Assembly: GCF_900102635.1 (NCBI RefSeq)
Contig: NZ_FMZQ01000001.1
Coordinates: 620,001-684,000 of the forward strand
Reading direction: 5' to 3'
DNA: 64,000 nucleotides
From: Ectopseudomonas chengduensis
GTDB lineage: Bacteria; Pseudomonadota; Gammaproteobacteria; Pseudomonadales; Pseudomonadaceae
A program made the translations under genes and the position numbers. Below the pieces are notes generated by a model. The model saw only the letters and a list, made by a program, of their open reading frames with translations. It ran no database searches and was not told the DNA's origin. This document shows, one piece after another, positions 54,663 to 63,817 of this stretch. Each line of letters begins with the position of its first letter. The stretch's first letter is position 1.

Positions 54663-55678
54663 CAGACAAAACCTCCGCGCGTATCGCAGTAATCGCCGAC
54701 ACCTCGCTGCAGCGCCATGTGTTGCAGCAGGCATTGGCCGGTGGTGGTTATCAGGTGGTGCTCAACAGCGACCCGGCGCGGCTCGATGAGGAGCAGCTGG
54801 CAGCCTGCGAGACCGACCTGTGGTTGGTGGACCTGGCCCAGTCGGAAGATTCGCCGCTGGTCGACAGCCTGCTTGAGCGTGTCAGCGCCCCGGTGCTGTT
54901 CGGCGAGGGCCATGCCCCCGAGCGCCATTCGGAGAACTACCCGCGTTGGGAGCGCAGCCTGTTCGGCAAGCTCAAGCGCCTGGTCGGCGATCCGACCCAG
55001 GCGGTCGGGCCGAGCCTGCAGGCACTGCTCGACGAAGCGCAGCGTCCGGCGCGTCTGGAGCTGCCGCAAGCACTGGCCAATACGCCGCTGAAAGCTGGCG
55101 AGCCGGCCCGTCAGGTATGGCTGCTGGCTGCCTCGCTGGGTGGTCCGGCGGCGGTCAAGGCATTTCTCGATGCCCTGCCTGGCGGCCTGCCCATCGGCTT
55201 CATCTATGCCCAACACATCGACGCCAGTTTCGAGGCGGCATTGCCGCAGGCGGTCGGTCGGCACAGTCAGTGGCACGTCAACTCGGCACGTCATGGCGAC
55301 CCGGTGCGTTGTGGCGAGGTGGTGGTGGTGCCGATCAGCAACGAGCTGGGCTTTGCCGAAGACGGCGCGATGCAGATCGCCGAACGCGGCTGGCCGGAGC
55401 CCTACAGTCCTTCCATCGATCAGATGATGCTCAACCTGGCGCAGCAGTTCGGTGCCCAGTGTGGGGTGATCGCGTTCAGCGGCATGGGCAGCGATGGCAG
55501 CGCCGCCGCCGCCTACGTCAAACGCCAGGGTGGCCTGATCTGGACCCAGCGCGCCGACAGCTGCGCCAGTCCGAGCATGCCCGACAGCCTGCGCGAAGGC
55601 GGTTACAGCAGCTTCAGTGCCGACCCGCGTGAGCTGGCCGTGGCGCTGGTCAATCACCTCGCCGAACATTGCAGTTGA
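54659..55678 (+). CDS. chpB: Protein-glutamate methylesterase ChpB
   Basis: 339 residues. CheB catalytic domain (about 150-335) with Ser159 in LAASLGG, His186 in YAQHIDA and Asp279 in GMGSDG. The N-terminal ~110 residues resemble a degenerate receiver (IAVIADTSLQRHVLQQALA) with a weakened phosphorylation site, WLVDLAQSED. Known role: removes methyl groups from PilJ, opposing PilK. Start ATG 54659 overlaps the chpA stop (ATGA). Confidence 0.95.
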   Translation: MTDKTSARIAVIADTSLQRHVLQQALAGGGYQVVLNSDPARLDEEQLAACETDLWLVDLAQSEDSPLVDSLLERVSAPVLFGEGHAPERHSENYPRWERSLFGKLKRLVGDPTQAVGPSLQALLDEAQRPARLELPQALANTPLKAGEPARQVWLLAASLGGPAAVKAFLDALPGGLPIGFIYAQHIDASFEAALPQAVGRHSQWHVNSARHGDPVRCGEVVVVPISNELGFAEDGAMQIAERGWPEPYSPSIDQMMLNLAQQFGAQCGVIAFSGMGSDGSAAAAYVKRQGGLIWTQRADSCASPSMPDSLREGGYSSFSADPRELAVALVNHLAEHCS

Positions 55679-55688
55679 GGACGTTTCA

Positions 55689-56159
55689 ATGAGCCAAGCC
55701 GTCGTCACCCAGAACAGCGCCGCCAGTCTCACCGGCTTGCTGGTGCCTCTGGCCGACCGCACCCTGCTGCTGCCTAACGTGGCGGTGGCGGAGCTGATCC
55801 CCTATCGCGCGCCGCAGGTCACTGAAGGCACTCCCGACTGGTTTCTCGGCCAGATCGCCTGGCGTGATCTGCGCTTGCCGCTGCTCTCCTTCGAGGCCGC
55901 CAGCGGCGGCCAGGCGCATGTCGCCAGTGGTGCCCGCGTTGCGGTGATCAATGCCCTGGGCGGTCGCCCCAAGGTCAAGTTCATCGCGCTGCTGGTGCAG
56001 GGTATTCCGCGCTCGCTGAAGGTCGGCAGTGAGCTGCAAGGCGCCGATGCCGAGCTGGCGCCTCTGGAGCTGGGCGCAGCGCGCGTTGGTGAGGAGGTGG
56101 TGCGTATTCCTGATCTGGTTGCACTGGAGCAACTGCTCGCCGATGCTGGCCTGATCTGA
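55689..56159 (+). CDS. chpC: CheW-like adaptor ChpC
   Basis: 156 residues: CheW domain with LLVPLADRTLLLPNVAVAELIPY, WRDLRLPLLSFEA and KFIALLVQGIPRSL. It may couple ChpA to a second receptor. ATG 55689, 10 bases after chpB. It is the last gene of the cluster here, followed by a strong terminator; chpD and chpE, which follow in P. aeruginosa, are absent. Confidence 0.93.
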   Translation: MSQAVVTQNSAASLTGLLVPLADRTLLLPNVAVAELIPYRAPQVTEGTPDWFLGQIAWRDLRLPLLSFEAASGGQAHVASGARVAVINALGGRPKVKFIALLVQGIPRSLKVGSELQGADAELAPLELGAARVGEEVVRIPDLVALEQLLADAGLI

Positions 56160-56190
56160 ACCGAGACCCGGCGCGATCACCTCGCCCATG

Positions 56191-56220
56191 AAAAAGCCCC
56201 GGCATTGGCCGGGGCTTTTT
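56191..56220. terminator. Bidirectional intrinsic terminator, chpC / AGCS symporter
   Basis: Perfect stem AAAAAGCCCCGG/CCGGGGCTTTTT with loop CATTGG, flanked by A and T runs on both strands. It sits between the convergent chpC and symporter genes. Confidence 0.93.
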
Positions 56221-56239
56221 CGTTACTGCGGTGCAGCTA

Positions 56240-57721
56240 TCAGCGCTGCGGTTGCTGCACTTCGCCCTTCTCGATAGTCAGGTTCTCTTCCGAGGTGCTG
56301 GTGCCCCAGTAGTCGGCATTCTTGATACCGAGCTTCTCCGGGTGGAAGACCGGGTCCTTGCCCTCGTCCAACTGCTGCTCGTAGTCCTTCAGGCACTTGT
56401 AGGCGACCTTGTGCATGAGCAGGATGGCGATGATGTTCAGCCAGGCCATCAGGCCGACGCCGAGATCACCCAGGTCCCAGGCGAAGGTGGCAGTGTGTAC
56501 GGTGCCGTACACGGTAGCCGCGATGATGCCGAACTTCAGCAGCAGGGTGAGGATGGGACGCTTCACCTTGCGGTTGATGTAGGCAATGTTGGTTTCGGCG
56601 ATGTAGTAGTACGCCAGGATGGTGGTGAAGGCGAAGAAGAACAGGGCGATGGCGACGAAGGCGTTACCGAAGCCGGGCATCATGTTCTCCATCGCGGTCT
56701 GCACGTAGCCCGGGCCTGCGGCTACGCCAGCGATACCGGTGAATATCGCGCTGCCATCCGGAGCCTGCACGTTGTACTGACCAGTGATCAGCAGCATGAA
56801 GGCGGTGGCGGAGCAGACGAACAGGGTGTCGATGTAGACCGAGAAGCCCTGAACCAGGCCCTGCTTGGCCGGATGGCTGACCGCGGCGGCCGACGAAGCG
56901 TGCGGACCGGTACCCTGGCCTGCTTCGTTGGAGTAGACACCGCGCTTGACGCCCCACTGGATGGCCATGCCGACGATGGCGCCGAAACCGGCTTCGAGGC
57001 CGAAGGCGCTCTTGAAGATGAGTGCGATGACGTCCGGCAGTTGGCTGATGTTCAGCAGAATGATGACCATCGCTACCAGGATGTAGCCCAGCGCCATGAA
57101 CGGTACGACCACCTGGGTGAAGTGGGCGATACGCTTGACGCCGCCGAAGATGATCAGGCCGATCAGTACGGCCAGTGCCGCCGCTGTGACGTTCGGGTCG
57201 ATACCGAAGGCTGTTTGCGCGCTGGAAGCGATGGAGTTGGCCTGTACACCCGGCAGCAGCAGGCCGCAGGCGAACACGGTAACTACGGCGAACAGCCAGG
57301 CGTACCACTTCAGACCCAGGCCACGCTCGATGTAGAAGGCCGGGCCGCCACGGTATTCACCGTTGAGCTTTTCCTTGTAGACCTGACCGAGGGTGGACTC
57401 GACGAATGCCGAGCTGGCGCCGAGGAACGCCACCATCCACATCCAGAACACGGCACCTGGACCACCGAAGGTGATCGCAGTGGCTACACCGGCGATGTTG
57501 CCGGTACCGACACGACCAGCGAGGGTCATGGTCAGTGCCTGGAAGGAGGTGATGCCATGTTCATCGGTCTTGCCGGTGAACATCAGGCGAATCATTTCTT
57601 TGAAGTGGCGAACCTGTAGAAAGCGGCCGCGCAGGGAGAAGTAGAGACCAACGCCAAGACATAGATAGATCAGCGCCGGGCTCCAGACCAGACCGTTCAG
57701 GGTCGAGACCAGTTCGTTCAT
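56240..57721 (-). CDS. AGCS-family sodium:amino-acid (alanine/glycine) symporter
   Basis: 493 residues with about eleven membrane helices. LTMTLAGRVGTGNIAGVATAI is the AGCS signature, with the sodium-site NIAGVA block. VKRGVYSNEAGQGTGPHASSAA and GGPAFYIERGL are also diagnostic. Likely imports alanine, glycine or a related amino acid with Na+. ATG 57721 is preceded by AGGAG. It stands alone between chpC and rsmE. Confidence 0.93.
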   Translation of the reverse strand: MNELVSTLNGLVWSPALIYLCLGVGLYFSLRGRFLQVRHFKEMIRLMFTGKTDEHGITSFQALTMTLAGRVGTGNIAGVATAITFGGPGAVFWMWMVAFLGASSAFVESTLGQVYKEKLNGEYRGGPAFYIERGLGLKWYAWLFAVVTVFACGLLLPGVQANSIASSAQTAFGIDPNVTAAALAVLIGLIIFGGVKRIAHFTQVVVPFMALGYILVAMVIILLNISQLPDVIALIFKSAFGLEAGFGAIVGMAIQWGVKRGVYSNEAGQGTGPHASSAAAVSHPAKQGLVQGFSVYIDTLFVCSATAFMLLITGQYNVQAPDGSAIFTGIAGVAAGPGYVQTAMENMMPGFGNAFVAIALFFFAFTTILAYYYIAETNIAYINRKVKRPILTLLLKFGIIAATVYGTVHTATFAWDLGDLGVGLMAWLNIIAILLMHKVAYKCLKDYEQQLDEGKDPVFHPEKLGIKNADYWGTSTSEENLTIEKGEVQQPQR

Positions 57722-57928
57722 GCAATGCTCCTGGGCATGCGGCCGCCTTTTGGGCGGGGCCGAAGCCCGTTGATTTGTTATTGGAAGAGGAACGACGCTG
57801 CGGGGCGCCGGCCTCGGCCGCGCGCAGGTTGCTGGTGAGCGGGTCGCGCGAGCGGCGCGCAGAGCATGACAAAGACTGCCGGTCTTGCAATCTCTTGAGG
57901 TCACATTTTGTTACGCCAAGGCGACATT

Positions 57929-58654
57929 TTACGCCTGGAGGTCGCCCCAGAGCTGTTGGGCGACGCTCAGGGCCACCACGGGGGCCGTTTCCGTGCGCAG
58001 AACGCGTGGTCCCAGGCGGGCGGCATGGAAGCCGACGGCTTTTGCCTGGTCCACTTCTGCTTCGCTCAAACCGCCTTCCGGGCCGACCAGAAAGGCCAGG
58101 CTATTCGGTTTGTCGTGGCTTTGCAGGGGAGCTGCGATCGGGTGCAGCACCAGCTTAAGGTCGGCTTCGATCTGCTGCAGCCAGGCGGCCAGTTCCAGCG
58201 GTGGGTTGATCAACGGCAGCACTGAGCGGCCACATTGCTCGCAGGCGCTGATCGCCACCTGGCGCCAGTGGGCCATGCGCTTGTCGGCGCGTTCGTCTTT
58301 CAGGCGTACTTCGCAGCGCGCCGAGACGATCGGGGTGATTTCGCTGGCGCCAAGCTCGGTGGCTTTCTGGATGGCCCAGTCCATGCGCTCGCCGCGCGAC
58401 AGGCCCTGGCCGAGGTGGATGCGCAGCGGGGATTCACTCATCCCGGCGATGGCTTCGCGCAGTTCGACGCGCACGCTCTTCTTGCCCACTTCGATCAGCT
58501 CGCCGAGGTATTCCTGGCCGCTGCCGTCGAACAACTGCACGGCGTCACCCACTGCGTGGCGCAGCACGCGACTGATGTAATGGGCCTGCGCCTCGGGCAG
58601 GTCGTGTTGGCCGAGGGAGAGCGGGGCATCGATAAAGAAGCGGGATAGACGCAT
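57929..58654 (-). CDS. rsmE: 16S rRNA m3U1498 methyltransferase
   Basis: 241 residues, SPOUT fold. N-terminal RLSRFFIDAPL and RHAVGDAVQLFDG (PUA-like), then LGQGLSRGERMDWAIQKATELGASEITP and the deep-trefoil knot LAFLVGPEGGLSEAEVD and LGPRVLRTETAPVVAL. Reaction: N3-methylation of U1498 in 16S rRNA. ATG 58654 begins MRLSRFF; an upstream frame extension runs through a palindrome and is rejected. Confidence 0.96.
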   Translation of the reverse strand: MRLSRFFIDAPLSLGQHDLPEAQAHYISRVLRHAVGDAVQLFDGSGQEYLGELIEVGKKSVRVELREAIAGMSESPLRIHLGQGLSRGERMDWAIQKATELGASEITPIVSARCEVRLKDERADKRMAHWRQVAISACEQCGRSVLPLINPPLELAAWLQQIEADLKLVLHPIAAPLQSHDKPNSLAFLVGPEGGLSEAEVDQAKAVGFHAARLGPRVLRTETAPVVALSVAQQLWGDLQA

Positions 58655-58701
58655 AAGGGTAGCTGCAGGCGGTAAGTTCGAAGCGGCAAGTTTAAAGCGC
58701 T

Positions 58702-58763
58702 GGTGGGCACGGCGCACCCTACGGCAAGGGCGCCGCGTTTTCGCAGGGTGCGCCGTGCCCACC
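58702..58763. repeat. Long palindrome, GGTGGGCACGGCGCACCCT family
   Basis: GGTGGGCACGGCGCACCCT and AGGGTGCGCCGTGCCCACC are exact complements (19 bp) across a 24-base loop, between bioA and rsmE. Best copy of the GTGCGCC family; compare 23088, 40715 and 61650. Confidence 0.85.
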
Positions 58764-58783
58764 GGGCTTCGCTTATGGCTCGC

Positions 58784-60187
58784 TCAACCCGGATCGCGAT
58801 GATCGGGAAAGCGGTTATCCACGGCCACGCTGACTGATTCGCGTGTGGCGATATCGATGCCCTCGCTGGCCACCTCGGCGAGGAAATCGATCTCCTCGGG
58901 CGTGATGACGTAGGGCGGCAGGAAATACACCACGCTGCCCAGTGGGCGCAGCAGCGCGCCACGTTCCAATGCGTGTTGGTAGACGCTCAGGCCACGCCGT
59001 TCCTGCCAGGGGTAGGCGGTCTTGCTGGCCTTGTCCTGCACCATCTCGATGGCCAGGGCCATGCCGGTCTGGCGCACTTCGGCCACATGCGGGTGCTCGG
59101 CCAGGTGCGCGGTGGCACTGGCCATGCGCGCCGCCAGGGCCTTGTTGTGCTCGATCACATCGTCATCACGGAAGATGTCCAGGGTCGCCAGCGCAGCGGC
59201 GCAGGCCAGCGGGTTACCGGTGTAGGTATGCGAGTGAAGGAAGGCGCGCAGAGTGGCGTAGTCGTCGTAGAACGCGCTGTAGACCTCATCGGTGGTCAGC
59301 ACCGCAGCCATTGGCAGGTAGCCACCGGTCAGTGCCTTGGACAGCACCAGGAAATCCGGGGTGATGGCGGCCTGCTCGCAGGCGAACATCGTGCCGGTGC
59401 GGCCGAAGCCGACGGCAATCTCGTCATGGATCAGGTGCACGCCATAGCGGTCGCAGGCCTCGCGCAAAAGCTTGAGGTAGATCGGGTGGTACATGCGCAT
59501 GCCGCCGGCGCCCTGGATCAGCGGCTCGACGATCACTGCTGCGACCTCATGATGATGCTCGGCCAGGGTCTGTTCCATATGGGCGAACATGAGGCGCGAG
59601 TGTTCCTCCCAGCTCACGCCTTCGGGGCGCAGGTAGCAGTCCGGGCTGGGCACCTTGATAGTGTCGAGCAGCAGGGGTTTGTAGGTGTCGGTGAACAGCG
59701 ACACGTCGCCCACCGACATCGCTGCGACCGTTTCGCCGTGATAGCTGTTGCTGAGGGTGACGAAGCGCTTCTTGCTCGCCTGGCCGCTGTTGAGCCAGTA
59801 GTGAAAGCTCATCTTCAACGCCACCTCGATGCCTGAGGAACCGTTGTCGGCGTAGAACACCTTGTTCAGGCCAGCCGGGGTGATCTGCACCAGGCGCTCG
59901 GACAGCTCGATGACCGGTTGGTGGGTAAAGCCGGCGAGCATCACGTGCTCGAGACTATCCAACTGATCGCGAATGCGCGCGTTGATGCGCGGGTTGGCGT
60001 GGCCGAACACATTGACCCACCAGGAGCTGACCGCGTCCAGGTAGCGCTTGCCGTCGAAGTCCTCCAGCCATACGCCTGAGGCTTTGCGAATCGCCACCAG
60101 TGGCAGGCGCTCGTGATCCTTCATCTGGGTGCAGGGGTGCCACAACACGTCGAGGTCGCGTTGCATCCAGTGGTCGTTCAGGCTCAT
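58784..60187 (-). CDS. bioA: Adenosylmethionine-8-amino-7-oxononanoate aminotransferase
   Basis: 467 residues, class III aminotransferase. DLDVLWHPCTQMKDHERLP is the BioA opening. NGSSGIEVALKMSFHYW, YHGETVAAMSVGDVSLFT, HDEIAVGFGRTGTMF and LSKALTGGYLPMAAV (PLP lysine) are clear. Reaction: transfer of an amino group from SAM to KAPA to give DAPA in biotin synthesis. ATG 60187 with GGGAGA upstream. Divergent from cytochrome b561. Confidence 0.96.
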   Translation of the reverse strand: MSLNDHWMQRDLDVLWHPCTQMKDHERLPLVAIRKASGVWLEDFDGKRYLDAVSSWWVNVFGHANPRINARIRDQLDSLEHVMLAGFTHQPVIELSERLVQITPAGLNKVFYADNGSSGIEVALKMSFHYWLNSGQASKKRFVTLSNSYHGETVAAMSVGDVSLFTDTYKPLLLDTIKVPSPDCYLRPEGVSWEEHSRLMFAHMEQTLAEHHHEVAAVIVEPLIQGAGGMRMYHPIYLKLLREACDRYGVHLIHDEIAVGFGRTGTMFACEQAAITPDFLVLSKALTGGYLPMAAVLTTDEVYSAFYDDYATLRAFLHSHTYTGNPLACAAALATLDIFRDDDVIEHNKALAARMASATAHLAEHPHVAEVRQTGMALAIEMVQDKASKTAYPWQERRGLSVYQHALERGALLRPLGSVVYFLPPYVITPEEIDFLAEVASEGIDIATRESVSVAVDNRFPDHRDPG

Positions 60188-60444
60188 GCGAAATCTCCCA
60201 GGGTTCGGCGGCACAGCCTACCAGAAGCCGCCAGTGAGACGTGCTCGCTGCCGCTGGTCTGGTGCAGTGCACCGTCCGTTCTGCTGCTGATGAACTCTGC
60301 AACGAGCGCGTTGAACTAAACTGGTCGGCGAAAGGAAGTTGAAATGAAATATCGCATTTCTCGATGTTTCATAGCGAAATTTTCCGCTTTAAATCGATAT
60401 ATTTGTCGTTAGTCTTGCTCGGAACTGAATTAGGGAAGCCTCCC
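60188..60444. promoter_or_regulatory. AT-rich divergent promoter region, bioA / cytochrome b561
   Basis: The stretch 60341-60410 is clearly AT-richer than its surroundings and has near-palindromes: GAAATATCGC (60346) against GCGAAATTTT (60374), and GAAAT ... ATTTC (60346-60360). These are candidate operators for one of the two divergent genes. I could not assign -10/-35 boxes. Confidence 0.45.
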
Positions 60445-60990
60445 ATGCAATGGCGCAATACCTCTGTTCGTTATGGTCTGGTCAGCGTCGTGCTGCATTG
60501 GCTGGTGGCGTTGGTCGTGTTCGGTCTGTTTGCCCTCGGCTTCTGGATGGTGGGGCTCAGCTACTACGACCCGTGGCGCCAGAGTGCACCTGACCTGCAC
60601 AAGAGCATCGGCATCCTGCTGTTTGCCGTGATGTTGCTGCGTGTTCTGTGGCGCCAGCTCAATCCTGCGCCGGCAGCCCTGGCCAGCCATGGCCGGCTCA
60701 CGCGCCTGGCTTCCAAGCTGGGTCATGGCGTCCTCTATCTCGGCCTTTTCGGTGTGATGATTTCCGGCTACCTGATTTCCACCGCCGATGGCCGTGGTAT
60801 CGAGGTGTTTGGCTTGTTCAGTGTGCCGGCGACCCTGACGGGTATCGCGCAACAGGAAGATATTGCTGGGGCGATTCACGAATACCTGGCCTGGGGGCTG
60901 GTGATTTTCGCCGGTCTGCATGGCCTGGCAGCACTCAAGCACCATTTCATCGACCGCGACAGCACCCTGCTGCGGATGTTCGGGCGCTGA
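60445..60990 (+). CDS. Cytochrome b561-family protein
   Basis: 181 residues with four membrane helices. Candidate haem histidines: LHWLVA (helix 1), DLHKSIG (helix 2), HEYLAWGL and LHGLAALKHHF (helices 3-4). Likely a two-haem diffusible electron carrier of the CybB type at the inner membrane. ATG 60445 begins MQWRNTSVRYG with AGGGAAG upstream. It precedes yceI by 60 bases, the common cybB-yceI pairing. Confidence 0.9.
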   Translation: MQWRNTSVRYGLVSVVLHWLVALVVFGLFALGFWMVGLSYYDPWRQSAPDLHKSIGILLFAVMLLRVLWRQLNPAPAALASHGRLTRLASKLGHGVLYLGLFGVMISGYLISTADGRGIEVFGLFSVPATLTGIAQQEDIAGAIHEYLAWGLVIFAGLHGLAALKHHFIDRDSTLLRMFGR

Positions 60991-61050
60991 AGCAATTCAT
61001 AACCGGGCTCATGCCCATCTAGATCGACAACCTCGCAAGGAGAACACCCC

Positions 61051-61626
61051 ATGTTGAAGAATGCCCTCGCTGCACTGGTTCTGGGCTCCGCTCTTATCGG
61101 CGGCCAGGCCGTGGCGGCTGATTACGCCATCGACAAGCAAGGCCAGCACGCCTTCGTCAACTTCAAGATCAGCCACCTGGGCTACAGCTGGCTGTACGGC
61201 ACCTTCAAGGACTTCGACGGCACGTTCAGCTTCGATGCCGCCAACCCCGAGGCGAGCAAGGTCAACGTGACCCTGAAGACCGCCAGCGTCGACACCAATC
61301 ACGCCGAGCGTGACAAGCACATCCGCAGTGCCGACTTCCTCAATGCGAGCAAGCACGCTACTGCCACCTTCGAATCCACTTCGGTCAAGTCCACTGGCGA
61401 AGGCACTGCTGACGTGACCGGCAACCTGACCCTGAACGGGGTGACCAAGCCGGTGGTGATCGCTGCCAAGTTCATTGGCGAAGGCAAGGACCCGTGGGGC
61501 GGCTACCGCGCAGGCTTCGAAGGCACCACCACCCTGACGCTGAAGGACTTCGACATTTCCATGGATCTCGGCCCGGCTTCGCAAACCGTCGAGCTGATCA
61601 TTTCGGTCGAAGGTGTTCGTCAGTAA
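61051..61626 (+). CDS. yceI: YceI-family periplasmic protein
   Basis: 191 residues with a signal peptide (about 1-22, ending GGQAVA-ADY). Lipocalin-like YceI blocks: [26 protein letters not shown] (in parts), [20 protein letters not shown] and [12 protein letters not shown]. Family members bind isoprenoid-type lipids. In P. aeruginosa the related PasP is reported as a secreted protease; whether that applies here is unknown. Same strand and likely operon as cytochrome b561. Confidence 0.93.
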   Translation: MLKNALAALVLGSALIGGQAVAADYAIDKQGQHAFVNFKISHLGYSWLYGTFKDFDGTFSFDAANPEASKVNVTLKTASVDTNHAERDKHIRSADFLNASKHATATFESTSVKSTGEGTADVTGNLTLNGVTKPVVIAAKFIGEGKDPWGGYRAGFEGTTTLTLKDFDISMDLGPASQTVELIISVEGVRQ

Positions 61627-61649
61627 TAAAAGGGGCGAGGCGGGTCATC

Positions 61650-61671
61650 GGTGCGCACGGCGCACCCTACG
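61650..61671. repeat. REP-like element, GGTGCGCACGGCGCACC family
   Basis: GGTGCGCACGGCGCACCCTACG, self-complementary half-element ahead of the yceI terminator. Confidence 0.6.
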
Positions 61672-61695
61672 CAACGGACACGCCAGCGCACCATG

Positions 61696-61724
61696 AAAAA
61701 CGCCGCCCAATGGGCGGCGTTTTC
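61696..61724. terminator. Bidirectional intrinsic terminator, yceI / rhlE
   Basis: Stem AAAACGCCGCCC/GGGCGGCGTTTT with AATG/CAATG-type short loop, A and T runs on both sides. Sits between convergent yceI and rhlE. Confidence 0.92.
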
Positions 61725-61738
61725 GTTAGCGCGGCAGC

Positions 61739-63631
61739 TTACTCTTCGCGGTTACGCGTCAGCAGCGCCGGTTTCTCGCTGCGTGGGCGAGTGCTGTTGC
61801 TCAGCTCGTCGAGCTGCTCAGCGCTGGGGAAACGATCCAGGCGCGAGCCCTTGTGCACGATGATTGGCTGCTTTTCGCGCGGGTTGCGCACGGCCGCTTC
61901 GGCGCGTGGCAGCTCGTCGCGATCCAGCGAGGTGATACGACCGTCCGCCGGTCGGCCACGACCGCCGCCGTTACGGCCTTGACCACCCTGGCCACCTTGA
62001 CGGCGATTCTTGCCGGGGGTGCCTGGGTTGCCGCCTGCGTTACTGCGCGGCTGCCTGTTGTTGCTGTTGGCTTTCTGGCCCTGGCCTGGAGCCGCGCCAT
62101 TACCTGCAGCCCCGCCGCCTGGGCGACGACCGCGACCTTGCGGCTTGTTCTGCACCGGTACGTAATCGGCTCGATTGCCGAAATTATCGATTTCGTCGTC
62201 GAGGAACTCTTCCGGGTCGCGATCCGGAGGCAATGGTGGAACAGCCGGCGCAGCGCCACGACTCTGGTTGCGAGGCTGCTGGCCACGGCGATTCTGGCCC
62301 TGGCCTTGCTGTTGCGGCTTGGCTTTCTGATCCTTGCCGCTGTCCTTGCCCTTGTCTCTGCGACCACCGTTGTTACGCTCGCCCTTGGGCTTGTCGCCGC
62401 CCTGGGCGTTCTGCGCCTTGGCCGGCTTCTGCCCGCGCGGCTGGCGCGGTTCGCGGGTTTCCGGGCGCTCGGCCTCGACGGTGCTGGCATCGAAGCCCAG
62501 CAGGTCGCCGTCGGGGATCTTCTGCTTGGTCATGCGTTCGATGCTTTTCAGCAGCTTCTCTTCGTCCGGCGCGACCAGCGAGATGGCCTCGCCGCTACGG
62601 CCAGCACGGCCAGTACGGCCGATGCGGTGGACGTAGTCTTCCTCGACGTTGGGCAGCTCGAAGTTGACCACGTGCGGCAGTTGGTCGATATCCAGGCCGC
62701 GTGCGGCGATATCGGTGGCCACCAGGATGCGTACCTGGTTGGCCTTGAAATCGGCCAGGGCCTTGGTGCGCGCGTTCTGGCTCTTGTTGCCATGGATCGC
62801 GGCAGCCGGCAGACCATGCTTGTCGAGGTACTCGGCCAGGCGGTTGGCGCCGTGCTTGGTGCGGGTGAAGACCAGCACCTGTTCCCAGGCGCCCTGGGTG
62901 ATCAGGTGGGCGAGCAGGGCGCGCTTGTGACTGGAAGCCAGGCGGAACACGCGCTGTTCGATGCGCTCGACCGTGGTGTTTGGCGGCGTGACCTCGATGC
63001 GCTCGGGGTTGTGCAGCAGCTTGCCGGCGAGGTCAGTGATGTCCTTGGAGAAGGTCGCCGAGAACAGCAGGTTCTGGCGCTGTGTCGGCAGTTTGGCCAG
63101 CACCTTCTTGACGTCATGAATGAAGCCCATGTCGAGCATGCGGTCGGCTTCATCGAGCACGAGGATTTCGACATGAGACAGGTCGATGGCTTTCTGATTG
63201 GCCAGGTCGAGCAGGCGACCAGGGCAGGCCACCAGTACGTCGACCCCCTTGGCTAGGGCCTGGACCTGCGGGTTCATGCCAACGCCGCCGAAAATGCAGG
63301 CGCTGACGAATTTCAAATCACGGGCATAGACCTTGAAGCTGTCATGCACCTGGGCGGCCAGTTCGCGAGTGGGTGTCAGCACCAGCACGCGAGGTTGTTT
63401 CGGGCCGTGACGTTGTTCGCGATCCGGATGACCGCCCGGAAACAGGCGTTCGAGGATCGGCAGGGCGAAACCGCCCGTCTTACCTGTACCCGTCTGGGCC
63501 GCCACCATGAGATCGCGACCTTGCAACACGGCGGGAATGGCCCGCTGTTGCACCGGAGTGGGTTGGGTGTAGCCGGCGGACTCGACCGCACGGACTAGAG
63601 CCTCGGAGAGACCGAGGGAGGCAAAGGACAT
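61739..63631 (-). CDS. rhlE: DEAD-box RNA helicase, RhlE type
   Basis: 630 residues. Q motif ([14 protein letters not shown]), motif [10 protein letters not shown], Ia [58 protein letters not shown]. The C-terminal ~240 residues are low-complexity, rich in Gly, Gln, Arg and Lys, typical of long RhlE proteins (RhlE2 in P. aeruginosa, linked with RNase E). ATG 63631 begins [12 protein letters not shown]; the frame from 63751 adds 40 unlikely residues. Confidence 0.92.
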   Translation of the reverse strand: MSFASLGLSEALVRAVESAGYTQPTPVQQRAIPAVLQGRDLMVAAQTGTGKTGGFALPILERLFPGGHPDREQRHGPKQPRVLVLTPTRELAAQVHDSFKVYARDLKFVSACIFGGVGMNPQVQALAKGVDVLVACPGRLLDLANQKAIDLSHVEILVLDEADRMLDMGFIHDVKKVLAKLPTQRQNLLFSATFSKDITDLAGKLLHNPERIEVTPPNTTVERIEQRVFRLASSHKRALLAHLITQGAWEQVLVFTRTKHGANRLAEYLDKHGLPAAAIHGNKSQNARTKALADFKANQVRILVATDIAARGLDIDQLPHVVNFELPNVEEDYVHRIGRTGRAGRSGEAISLVAPDEEKLLKSIERMTKQKIPDGDLLGFDASTVEAERPETREPRQPRGQKPAKAQNAQGGDKPKGERNNGGRRDKGKDSGKDQKAKPQQQGQGQNRRGQQPRNQSRGAAPAVPPLPPDRDPEEFLDDEIDNFGNRADYVPVQNKPQGRGRRPGGGAAGNGAAPGQGQKANSNNRQPRSNAGGNPGTPGKNRRQGGQGGQGRNGGGRGRPADGRITSLDRDELPRAEAAVRNPREKQPIIVHKGSRLDRFPSAEQLDELSNSTRPRSEKPALLTRNREE

Positions 63632-63817
63632 GAGCAATCCTGTACTAAGTGAGGGCGTGGCCCTGGGGGTGTAGAGCCTGGCTTGAATCACACGTGGGGG
63701 CGTGATCCCGTCCGGTACTGCTGGCTTCTGGGAGCTAGCATCCGGGCGCAAGCCTGGCGGGAAGCCCCGAGTATAACAGAGCTGAAGCCTTGCGCAGCTA
63801 CCAGCCTGTCGGTTGGT

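Noticed and set aside
61853..63256. Plus-strand open frame opposite rhlE
   Set aside because: Appears hydrophobic in part, but is the reverse of the Gly/Gln/Arg-rich helicase tail and carries no conserved block.
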